From: Candidatus Cloacimonadota bacterium
GTDB lineage: Bacteria; Cloacimonadota; Cloacimonadia; Cloacimonadales; TCS61
NCBI GenBank assembly: GCA_030667725.1
Contig: DAOUVH010000051.1
Span: 1 to 6,674 of the forward strand
DNA length: 6,674 bases
Direction: 5' to 3'
Made by a program: the position numbers and the translations under genes. Below, piece after piece: positions 1 to 6,674 of this stretch. Under the pieces are notes generated by a model. The model saw only the letters and a program-made list of their open reading frames with translations, did no database searches and was not told the origin of the DNA. The first letter of the stretch is position 1, and each line of letters opens with the position of its first letter.

Positions 1-33
1 TAAATCTCGCATTTCTTCAGCCCCTATTTCCAA
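1..33 (-). CDS. Possible start of an unidentified gene, cut by the left window edge
   Basis: On the minus strand a frame that is open from about position 140 runs out of the window. The first usable start is a TTG at 33, giving M-E-I-G-A-E-E-M-R-D-L before the edge. A purine-rich GGGAGAGAGG lies just upstream (4 nt between GAGG and the TTG). An in-frame ATG at 12 also has an AGGGG 8 nt upstream, so either could be the true start. No ATG, GTG or TTG occurs earlier in the frame. Eleven residues are too few to name a family. The ribosome-binding-like sequence and the charged composition are the only evidence that this is a gene. It would be transcribed in the same direction as all other genes here. 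Confidence 0.35.
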   Translation of the reverse strand, partial: MEIGAEEMRDL

Positions 34-356
34 AATGCCTCTCTCCCTTCTTTTATTTATTTTTCTATAATATAAGATTAGGTTAATTTTTACATTCTTT
101 AAAATTGATTTCTTATATATCGTTTTAGAGTTTATTTTAGAAACTTGAAGTTATTTACAAAAAATAGAAAATAATTCTCAAAATTGGTTTAATTTTATTA
201 TAAATGTGAGAATATCTCCAAATATCGTTTCTAAGGCCAGATAGAATTAAACATGAATAAATTTACATTCAAACTGAAAGAAAACGAACCAATAATGTAT
301 TTGGATTGTTAATTAAAGCTTTTGAAACCACAATTCAATGTGTTCTATCTTAATTA
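34..356. other. Intergenic region of about 320 nt without a recognisable gene
   Basis: This very AT-rich stretch separates the end of miaB from the possible gene start at the left edge. I found no tRNA-like cloverleaf, no GC-rich hairpin followed by a T-run, and no good -35/-10 pair on either strand. Weak elements only: GAGA-ATA-TCTC near 207-217, a minus-strand TATTAT-like box near 64-72, and a minus-strand ATTTTTT run near 161-168 preceded by a 4-bp stem. The region should contain the terminator of the miaB transcript and the promoter of the next gene, but I cannot place either with confidence. Confidence 0.5.
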
Positions 357-1667
357 TTAAACGAGTTCACCTTTTAGAGTCCAGCCAACTGCATCAGTTA
401 TTTTCACATTTATGAATTTACCAATTAAAGATACATCTCCGGGGAAAACAGTTATCTTGAAATCCCTACTTTTACCAGCCATTTCATTTTCTGATTTTTT
501 ACTTACCTGTTCCACATAGATCTCTTTGATCTTCCCTATTTGTTCTTTATATTTGAGAGTAGTAATATCTTGTTGAAGTTCTATGAGCTTTTGTAATCTT
601 GCTAAACGGACATCTTCCTGCACCTGATCAGCAAATTCTGCAGCTTTTGTTCCGGAACGAGGAGAGTATTTAAAGGTAAATGCGTAATCGAATTGAATTT
701 TCTTAATCAGATCGTAAGTTCTTTGGAATTGTTCCTCTGTCTCACCTGGAAAACCTGCTATTATATCAGTAGTTATGGCAATATCCGGCATTGCCTTCTT
801 TAATTTTTGTGTGATATTAAAAAAATGCTGGGAAGTGTATCCACGATTCATTTTAGTTAATATCTCATCATCCCCACTTTGCATAGCCAGATGCAGATGC
901 TCACAGACTTTATCCGATTCTGCCATAACTTGTATAACCTCATCAGATAGGTCTTTAGGATGTGATGTAACAAATCTGATACGTTTGATCGAATCAATTT
1001 TGTTCACCTGCCTTAAGAGTTCGGCAAAATTCACATTTATGTGATTATAGGAATTGACATTCTGACCAAGTAGCGTAACATCCTTGAAGCCCTTCTCCCC
1101 TATCTTCGTGATCTCATTAATGATATCCTCGGCTGGTCTGCTTCGTTCTCTACCGCGAGTGTACGGCACAATGCAATATGAACAAAAATTATTACATCCA
1201 CGCATAATAGTTACAAAAGCATTGAATTCACCAGTATGGACAGGATAAATATCCTTGTATATCTCTTTATCATTTACAATTGTATTGCATTTGAAATCAG
1301 ATTCTTCATAGAGGTCAGTAATGATCTCAGGCAACTTTTTATATTGATCTACACCAACAACAAAATCAATATTGGGATTTAATTCATTCAAATCTGTATC
1401 CAGACGCTGCGCCATACAACCAATTACACCGATCTTCAAGTTCTTCTTCTGTTTTTTGCGGCTCATCTCATTATTGATGCGCCCAAGAACCCGATCTTCA
1501 GCATGCTGCCGAACAGAACATGTATTGAAGATTATCACTTCCGCTTCTTCTATATCCTCTGTAATTGAGAATTGATCACTCTTCAGAATTGATCTAACAA
1601 GTTCGCTATCAGCTACATTCATCTGGCAGCCATAAGTTTCTATATATATATTCATTTTATTCGGCAT
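357..1667 (-). CDS. miaB: MiaB: tRNA (N6-isopentenyladenosine(37)-C2)-methylthiotransferase
   Basis: A cytoplasmic radical-SAM methylthiotransferase that converts i6A37 to ms2i6A37 in tRNAs reading codons that begin with U. From the ATG at 1667 the protein is 436 residues, normal for the family. The N-terminal UPF0004 domain opens with YIETYGCQMN and holds the three auxiliary-cluster cysteines C14, C50 (in NTCSVR) and C84 (in GCMAQR). The radical-SAM CxxxCxxC motif is C158, C162, C165, followed by IVPYTRGRERSRP. A C-terminal TRAM domain covers about 374-434. NTCSVR with the following AEDRVLGRINN favours MiaB over RimO or MtaB. Oddity: the usual LPVQSGS loop reads LAMQSGDDE (about 260-268). 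The frame stays open upstream to a TTG at 1754, but family alignment favours the ATG at 1667 or the one at 1655. Neither has a clear Shine-Dalgarno. It follows the permease gene by about 100 nt in the same direction, probably in one transcript. Confidence 0.93.
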   Translation of the reverse strand: MPNKMNIYIETYGCQMNVADSELVRSILKSDQFSITEDIEEAEVIIFNTCSVRQHAEDRVLGRINNEMSRKKQKKNLKIGVIGCMAQRLDTDLNELNPNIDFVVGVDQYKKLPEIITDLYEESDFKCNTIVNDKEIYKDIYPVHTGEFNAFVTIMRGCNNFCSYCIVPYTRGRERSRPAEDIINEITKIGEKGFKDVTLLGQNVNSYNHINVNFAELLRQVNKIDSIKRIRFVTSHPKDLSDEVIQVMAESDKVCEHLHLAMQSGDDEILTKMNRGYTSQHFFNITQKLKKAMPDIAITTDIIAGFPGETEEQFQRTYDLIKKIQFDYAFTFKYSPRSGTKAAEFADQVQEDVRLARLQKLIELQQDITTLKYKEQIGKIKEIYVEQVSKKSENEMAGKSRDFKITVFPGDVSLIGKFINVKITDAVGWTLKGELV

Positions 1668-1768
1668 AGATTTACACTGACTTCTGTGATTATTAATTTC
1701 ATAAATGCTAAGTGTACAAATCTCAAATAGTGAATCATCAATCGTAAATCTCAAATTCCTTTATTTTT

Positions 1769-3634
1769 TTATATTTTTCTTCTTCTATCACCCAGCAGAA
1801 CAATATCGCGCAGTGCTTCAATATTCTTAGCTTTCAGCCATTTCTTCTCAAAATTTGAATTCTGTACTATCTGAGCAATTGCAGCTAATGCCTGTAAATG
1901 AAAATTGCGTTCATCGCGTGTACCTGTTATCACAAATACAGTATTAATCTTTTTTGCTTCTTCATTGAAGTAAATTCCTTCACGACATCTGGCAAGCAGT
2001 ATATTGAATTTACTTGTTCCTTCGATAATAATATGCGGTATTGCTAAATCATCTGTGAGTACAGTAGAACTCTCTGCTTCTCGTTCCAGCAGTTTATTAT
2101 AAAAATAATCACTACTCTTATTAATATTCACACACACTTTGTCTGCAATATTATGGAAAAATTCTTCCTTAGTTACAGATTTATTAATATCTAAAATTAC
2201 TGCTCTTTCGATGAGCTTATCAAACCTGTCTTTCCGAATATTATCGCGCTCTCGAATAATTTCTTTCAATTCAGTATCCAAAGATGTAGTCACTAGGTCT
2301 TTAGCTTTTATGCGTTTAACAAGTTGCAGAAGAGCAGATTCTTTATTTGAACGGATACTTCCATAGAACCAGTACCAGGATAATCCACCAATAATGAAAA
2401 CAGCAGTCATGATGAGTGGCATTGATCCCATTTCAATGATTAAAAAGATATAAGCCAAAACCGCGATGATTTGCAACCACGGATAGAGCGGGCTTTTAAA
2501 TTTAGGACGGTAGTTTTGAATTCCGCTTTCACGCATAATTATTACAGATATATTTATAAAAATAAACAGCAATATCTTCATTGTGGAAGCTGTTTTAACA
2601 AGTATTTCTAAAGGTAAGAAGATTACTAATATCATAAAACCACTGGTGAACAAAATCGAATTAACAGGAGTCTTATGTTTTTTACTCACTTTACCAAAAA
2701 AGGTGGGAAGCAATTTATCGTGGCTCATAGCCATAGGATTGCGCGAGGAAGCCATAATACCTGCATTTGCTGTAGAAAAGAACGCCAATAATGCTGCAAT
2801 TGATAATATGTACATTCCTGGTTTTCCTGCAAAAACTGCAGCTCCGTCACTTATCGGGGTGAGAGAATAAAGCTTGGGAGCCGGTAAAAGAAGTTTATCT
2901 CCCAATATACCCACTGTTACAAAAACTACTAGTATATACGCTATAGTTACAATAGTAAACGCAGAGATCATGCCAAGTGGTATATTTCTCGATGGATTTT
3001 TTACTTCCTCAGCCACACTGGCAATCTTTGTCAAACCGCCGTAAGACACAAAGATCAGACCGGAAGTCATGAAAATAGTTTTCAGGTTGCCTTTCATAAA
3101 GACATCAAAATGACGATTGTCAACATGTGAAATTCCTTTAGTTACATACCAAACTAAAAGGACTAATAATGCTCCCACCATGTAAATTTGAACCCAGCCT
3201 GCATGTTTGGTACTCCTTAGATTAATTATTGTAAAGAATACGCAGAAAATAATAGCAATGAGTTTGATTTGGAAAATAGTAATTTCAGGATAAATGATAG
3301 AAGCAAAAGCACCTATTCCAACCAGGGCAAAAGCACTTTTAAAGGCTAATGAAAACCAGGCAGAAATTCCCGCGATCGTTCCAAACCCAGCTCCCATACT
3401 TCTATTTACAAAGAAATAATCTCCGCCAGATTTAGGCATTGCAGTAGCCAGTTCAGCTTTACTGAACATAGATGGAAGTACTAAAATACCTGCTAAAAGA
3501 TATGCCAGGATCACAGCAGGTCCAGATATGTAATAAGCTAGACCCGGTAAAATAAATAACCCTGAACTTATCATTGCTCCAGCAGCGATACTAAATACCG
3601 ATAATAATCCAAGTTCCTTTTTTAATTCAGCCAT
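1769..3634 (-). CDS. APC-superfamily permease fused to a C-terminal PTS EIIA-like domain
   Basis: A 621-residue inner-membrane protein. Residues 1 to about 425 form a permease of the amino acid-polyamine-organocation type with about 12 hydrophobic segments (near 10-31, 34-56, 83-112, 122-140, 147-166, 185-205, 220-244, 265-293, 323-345, 347-366, 384-402, 404-424). Family signatures are the TM1 motif GAMISSGLFILPG and the stretch around SVAEEVKNPSRNIPLGM after TM6. A charged linker (about 430-475) leads to a cytoplasmic domain (about 478-617) resembling PTS EIIA of the fructose/mannitol/Ntr class. His534 in DDLAIPHI matches the phosphorylated histidine, and His579 in NFHLQALAAIAQIV matches the second conserved one. 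Permease activity could thus be tuned by phosphorylation. That is inference; the substrate cannot be read from sequence. The ATG has a GGAAG 4 nt upstream and lies 14 nt after the cyclase stop, so co-transcription is likely. Confidence 0.88.
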   Translation of the reverse strand: MAELKKELGLLSVFSIAAGAMISSGLFILPGLAYYISGPAVILAYLLAGILVLPSMFSKAELATAMPKSGGDYFFVNRSMGAGFGTIAGISAWFSLAFKSAFALVGIGAFASIIYPEITIFQIKLIAIIFCVFFTIINLRSTKHAGWVQIYMVGALLVLLVWYVTKGISHVDNRHFDVFMKGNLKTIFMTSGLIFVSYGGLTKIASVAEEVKNPSRNIPLGMISAFTIVTIAYILVVFVTVGILGDKLLLPAPKLYSLTPISDGAAVFAGKPGMYILSIAALLAFFSTANAGIMASSRNPMAMSHDKLLPTFFGKVSKKHKTPVNSILFTSGFMILVIFLPLEILVKTASTMKILLFIFINISVIIMRESGIQNYRPKFKSPLYPWLQIIAVLAYIFLIIEMGSMPLIMTAVFIIGGLSWYWFYGSIRSNKESALLQLVKRIKAKDLVTTSLDTELKEIIRERDNIRKDRFDKLIERAVILDINKSVTKEEFFHNIADKVCVNINKSSDYFYNKLLEREAESSTVLTDDLAIPHIIIEGTSKFNILLARCREGIYFNEEAKKINTVFVITGTRDERNFHLQALAAIAQIVQNSNFEKKWLKAKNIEALRDIVLLGDRRRKI

Positions 3635-3638
3635 ATCA

Positions 3639-3643
3639 CTTCC
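3639..3643 (-). promoter_or_regulatory. Shine-Dalgarno for the permease-EIIA gene
   Basis: The minus strand reads GGAAGTGAT directly before the ATG at 3634. The GGAAG core lies 4 nt from the start codon, inside the 14-nt gap after the upstream stop. It supports the chosen start and suggests translational coupling to the cyclase gene. Confidence 0.6.
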
Positions 3644-3648
3644 ATAAC

Positions 3649-4863
3649 TTATTCTGAAACAACAACCTTGTTTTTGCCTTGAGACTTACCTTTATACATA
3701 GCTTTATCAGCTTTTTTAATTAGATCACTAACCTTTATATCTTCACCTTTGTAATCACTAATACCTATTGTTGCCGTAATAGATAATTCTTTATCTTTAA
3801 ATGTAATCGGGAATTTGACGATTTGTTGCAGAATTAACTGAGCTACTCGTAATGCACCCTTAGAGTTTGTTTGTGGAAGAAGTAATAGGAATTCTTCACC
3901 ACCATAGCGCCCTACAACATCTTGCTTTCTAACAAGAGCGATCATTAAATTTGAAATTTGTTTTAATACAAAATCACCACAATCATGTCCATATTTATCA
4001 TTAATATTCTTAAAATCATCCACATCAATCATTGCAATTGTGAAAACTTCTTTTGAACGTTCATATTTCATCTTTTCATATTCAATATTTTCTAAGATAG
4101 CACGTCGATTCGGAAGTTGTGTAAGTGAATCAGTCCTAGCCAGTGTATGTAGTTTAATATTAGATTTTTTTAGTTCTTTTTTTGTTCTTTTAAGTTCTGT
4201 CAAATCAACAGATAGATTATATAGTTCCTGATCCCCAAAAACGGTTTCATGTTTATGGAAGCTGGTTAGTACATTTAATTTGGATTTGTTCTTATGAAGA
4301 TATTCCATTTCACCTGGAGTTATTTCAATATTGCTTTCATAATATTTATCAATATTTTTTTTAAATTTCTCAAAAGTGAAATTTGGTACAATTAGATCTT
4401 CGACCTTCTTACCAATAGCTTCACTATTGTTAAATCCATACATTTTCTTACAAGCCTGATTCCAATAAGTTATGGTATGATCTCGACCGACTCCATAAAT
4501 CGCAATTCCAGGAACATTATAAATGATATTTTCAAATTTTTTCTCATATTGATGAAGTTTGTGATCAATGGCTATCCATTCATCTATGTCTTCTTTATAT
4601 TCAGTATATCTTCTATTAGTGAAAATAATAAGTCCTATAGTTATTAGGAAAAAAATTATTAACAACTCAATTACAAGTTTATAGTTAAAATAACCATACG
4701 ACCCCATCATGTGATTTGATACATGAAAAATTTTTAATAAGATAAAAACAAATATTATTACAACTACTATTATAATTAATTCGATTGGTGCATTCTTTCT
4801 TGTAAGAAATGAACCCGTTAGACTTTTCTTATTATTTAATTGCTTTGCGATCTTAACCTCCAT
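3649..4863 (-). CDS. Membrane-bound PAS-GGDEF diguanylate cyclase
   Basis: A 404-residue inner-membrane signalling protein predicted to make cyclic di-GMP from two GTP. Two hydrophobic helices (about 28-46 and 62-82) enclose a short loop of about 15 residues (HVSNHMMGSYGYFN). A PAS sensor domain follows (about 106-226, with YNVPGIAIYGVGRDHTITYW near its start), then a short helical linker and a GGDEF domain (about 242-402, beginning LARTDSLTQLPNRRA). The catalytic motif is intact as GGEEF (321-325), as are the metal-binding IDVDDFK (279-285) and NDKYGHDCGD (288-297). RKQD at 312-315, five residues before GGEEF, matches the inhibitory RxxD I-site. The enzyme therefore looks active and feedback-inhibited. 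The small external loop suggests that the PAS domain, not a periplasmic domain, is the main sensor; its ligand is unknown. The start is the only ATG before TM1, with a stop codon two codons upstream and no clear Shine-Dalgarno. No EAL or HD-GYP domain is attached. Confidence 0.92.
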   Translation of the reverse strand: MEVKIAKQLNNKKSLTGSFLTRKNAPIELIIIVVVIIFVFILLKIFHVSNHMMGSYGYFNYKLVIELLIIFFLITIGLIIFTNRRYTEYKEDIDEWIAIDHKLHQYEKKFENIIYNVPGIAIYGVGRDHTITYWNQACKKMYGFNNSEAIGKKVEDLIVPNFTFEKFKKNIDKYYESNIEITPGEMEYLHKNKSKLNVLTSFHKHETVFGDQELYNLSVDLTELKRTKKELKKSNIKLHTLARTDSLTQLPNRRAILENIEYEKMKYERSKEVFTIAMIDVDDFKNINDKYGHDCGDFVLKQISNLMIALVRKQDVVGRYGGEEFLLLLPQTNSKGALRVAQLILQQIVKFPITFKDKELSITATIGISDYKGEDIKVSDLIKKADKAMYKGKSQGKNKVVVSE

Positions 4864-4880
4864 TACACATTATCAAGTCA

Positions 4881-4893
4881 TTATGCAGCATAA
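4881..4893. repeat. 13-nt perfect inverted repeat in the metG-cyclase spacer
   Basis: TTATGC-A-GCATAA has perfect 6-bp arms around one central base and lies 18 nt upstream of the cyclase start. It is the only clear symmetry in the 73-nt spacer. It could be a binding site for a dimeric regulator. The arms are AT-rich and no T-run follows, so it is a poor terminator. A chance origin in AT-rich DNA is quite possible. Confidence 0.35.
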
Positions 4894-4936
4894 AATATAT
4901 TATTAATCATTCCTTTATATTACTTTTTTTTGATTC

Positions 4937-6674
4937 TCATGAAATTTCACTTCCTTCCGTTACATCCTTATCCGGATGTAAAATGGAAAGTTTTCCATCA
5001 TCTTCCGCTGCTAAGATCATAGCCTGAGATTCAACTCCCATCACAATTCTCGGTTTTAAGTTTATGAGCATTGGAACTTTCTTACCAATTAGTTCTTCCG
5101 GTTTATAATCTTTACCAATGCCGGCAATTACAGAACGTTCTTCCCCACCGATATTTACTTTGAGTTTAATTAGTTTATTAGATTTTTTTACTTTCTCAGC
5201 TTCCAATATTTTTACAATACGGATCTCCATTTTCATAAAATCATCATATTCTATTAGAGGTTTATGCTCGATCACAATTTCTTCTTTTTCATTTTCTTGC
5301 TGAGTTTGCTTAAGAATTTCTAGTTGCTCTTCAATTTCCTTCTCTTCGATCTTTCTGAATAATCTATCAACATTATTAATTGAATATTCCGCTGATTCTT
5401 TGCTGATATTATCCCATGTATGTGGAATCGTAACACCTAGCATATCATGAAGGATTTTCATACTTTTTGGAATGATTGGAGATGCTGCAATTGATAGTAT
5501 GCGTAGTATTTCCAGACATACATACAAGGTTTCGGAAGCTTTATCTATATCAGTTTTAACTTCTTTCCATGGCTGTGTTTCATCGAAGTATTTATTGCCA
5601 ATACGGGCAATATCCATGAATTGTTTTGTAGCCTTTCTCACTTGATAACTTGAATATGATCTACCTATTGTATCTGTAAGTTTATTAACTTCTGCAAGCG
5701 TGTTTTTAGATAACTCAGTAAGCTTCACTGGCCGTTTAATTTTTCCATCAAAATACTTTTTACTGAATACACATGTTCTATTTGCCAAATTACCCAAAAC
5801 ATTATTCAGCTCGGTGTTTATCCGCATTCTAAAATCTTCCCAACTGAAATCACTATCTTTGGTTTCCGGTGCATTTGCAGCCAGAACATAACGCAGATAC
5901 TCTCCATCAAAATACTTCAAGTAATCTTCTACCCATACAGTCCAGTTACGGCTTGTTGACATCTTCTGTCCTTCCAGATTTAAGTACTCATTTGCAGGTA
6001 CATCATGTGGAAGTACAAATCCCTCTTTCTGCTTGGAAAGCATTGCAGGCCATATTATCGTATGGAAAGGAATATTGTCTTTTCCAAGAAAATGAATCAT
6101 TTTGGTGTCTTTATTCAACCAATAATCCTTCCATCGATTTGGTTCACCAATTTTTTCTGCCCATTCTTTGGTTGAAGAGAGATATCCGATTGGTGCATCA
6201 AACCATACATAAAGTACTTTACCTTCTGTGTTCTCCAGCGGAACTGGAATTCCCCAATTGAGATCACGAGTTATTGCACGCTCTTGTAAACCTTCATTCA
6301 ACCAACTAAGAACAAAATTTTTAACATTATCTTTCCAATATGTTTTTGTATCAAGCCATTTACGTAATTCATCCTCAAATTTGGGAAGATCAAGATACCA
6401 ATGTGTTGTATCTTTTATTTTGGGAACTTCACCCGAAAGTTTGCTTTTAGGTTCGATTAAGTCCATCGCATCTATAAGTTTACCGCAATTATCACATTGA
6501 TCTCCACGTGCTCCTTCCTCTTTACAAAACGGACAAATCCCTTCCACATATCTATCTGATAAAAATCTCTTCTGCTTCTCATCATAAAACTGTTTGAGTT
6601 CCTTTTTTATAATGTATCCTGCATCATATAGATTGGTAAAGAAATCTTGTGAAATTTTAATATGGTTCGGATGA
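4937..6674 (-). CDS. metG: Methionyl-tRNA synthetase, N-terminus cut by the right window edge
   Basis: Cytoplasmic class I synthetase that charges tRNA-Met. The frame continues from the stop at 4937 through a GTG at 6547 to the window edge (first full codon at 6673), giving 578 visible residues. The GTG is an internal valine of RYVEGICPFC, not a start. The edge begins at HPNHIKISQDFF, so roughly the first 100 residues with the HIGH motif lie outside. Numbering from the edge: one zinc knuckle C47-x2-C50-x9-C60-x2-C63; catalytic-core motifs VLYVWFDAPIGY (about 153-164) and FLGKDNIPFHTIIWPAML (about 195-212); signature KMSTS at 237-241; the anticodon-binding helical domain (about 280-430); a charged linker; and a C-terminal EMAP/Arc1p-like tRNA-binding domain (about 475-578) that often mediates dimerisation. 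KMSTSRNWTVW resembles FCB-type enzymes. It is the first gene visible in this same-strand series, 73 nt ahead of the cyclase gene. Confidence 0.96.
   Translation of the reverse strand, partial: HPNHIKISQDFFTNLYDAGYIIKKELKQFYDEKQKRFLSDRYVEGICPFCKEEGARGDQCDNCGKLIDAMDLIEPKSKLSGEVPKIKDTTHWYLDLPKFEDELRKWLDTKTYWKDNVKNFVLSWLNEGLQERAITRDLNWGIPVPLENTEGKVLYVWFDAPIGYLSSTKEWAEKIGEPNRWKDYWLNKDTKMIHFLGKDNIPFHTIIWPAMLSKQKEGFVLPHDVPANEYLNLEGQKMSTSRNWTVWVEDYLKYFDGEYLRYVLAANAPETKDSDFSWEDFRMRINTELNNVLGNLANRTCVFSKKYFDGKIKRPVKLTELSKNTLAEVNKLTDTIGRSYSSYQVRKATKQFMDIARIGNKYFDETQPWKEVKTDIDKASETLYVCLEILRILSIAASPIIPKSMKILHDMLGVTIPHTWDNISKESAEYSINNVDRLFRKIEEKEIEEQLEILKQTQQENEKEEIVIEHKPLIEYDDFMKMEIRIVKILEAEKVKKSNKLIKLKVNIGGEERSVIAGIGKDYKPEELIGKKVPMLINLKPRIVMGVESQAMILAAEDDGKLSILHPDKDVTEGSEIS

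Noticed and set aside
155..182. Possible rho-independent terminator on the minus strand (AGAA/TTCT stem followed by ATTTTTT)
   Set aside because: The stem has only 4 weak base pairs and lies about 180 nt after the miaB stop.
253..312. A 19-codon plus-strand ORF (begins MNKFTFKLKENEP) in the left intergenic region
   Set aside because: No Shine-Dalgarno at a usable distance, no promoter, and this length is expected by chance in AT-rich DNA.
4853..4891. A 12-codon minus-strand ORF (MLHNDLIMCNGG) overlapping the cyclase start
   Set aside because: It could be a coupling leader, but it has no well-placed ribosome-binding site. The GGAGG inside it lies after the cyclase ATG and leads to no start codon.
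4881..4910. A 9-codon minus-strand ORF (MINNIFYAA) beginning directly after AAAGGA
   Set aside because: The Shine-Dalgarno-like sequence is adjacent to the ATG, leaving no spacing, and the peptide is too short to judge.
5869..6261. A 130-codon plus-strand open frame opposite metG
   Set aside because: It lies wholly antisense to the conserved catalytic core of metG and has no recognisable domain; it is a shadow of the real gene.
6545..6547. GTG at 6547 as the start of metG
   Set aside because: The frame continues upstream to the window edge with clear MetRS sequence (QKRFLSDRYVEG), so this codon is an internal valine.

Overview
The window is an AT-rich stretch (roughly one third GC by eye) of bacterial chromosome. 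Every gene I can support lies on the minus strand, so transcription runs from right to left: metG (methionyl-tRNA synthetase, 5' end cut by the right edge), then a membrane PAS-GGDEF diguanylate cyclase, then an APC-superfamily permease carrying a C-terminal PTS EIIA-like domain, then miaB (tRNA methylthiotransferase). About 320 nt without a gene follow, and the first few codons of another minus-strand gene may lie at the left edge.

The organism is an uncultured-looking or little-studied Gram-negative-type bacterium. The methionyl-tRNA synthetase carries KMSTSRNWTVWV where many bacteria have KMSKS, with a following stretch (YVLAANAPETKDSDFSWEDF) that resembles the Bacteroidetes/FCB-type enzyme. 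This, with the AT-rich codon use and the permease-EIIA architecture, makes me lean towards an FCB-group lineage (a Cloacimonadota-like bacterium is one possibility). That is inference from remembered family signatures, not a search result.

Layout: 1-33, possible gene start at the left edge. 34-356, no gene and no convincing regulatory signal. 357-1667, miaB (the frame stays open to a TTG at 1754). 1769-3634, permease-EIIA fusion. 3649-4863, diguanylate cyclase, ending only 14 nt before the permease start. 4864-4936, a 73-nt spacer with a 13-nt perfect inverted repeat. 4937-6674, metG, continuing past the edge.

The two tRNA-related genes are housekeeping. The middle pair is the accessory part: a membrane-bound c-di-GMP synthase with an intact active site and inhibitory I-site, closely coupled to a transporter whose cytoplasmic tail looks like a phosphorylatable PTS EIIA domain with both family histidines. 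The pair suggests, without proving, a link between second-messenger signalling, the phosphotransferase relay and amino-acid or amine transport. I saw no mobile element, CRISPR array, tRNA, rRNA or strong terminator.
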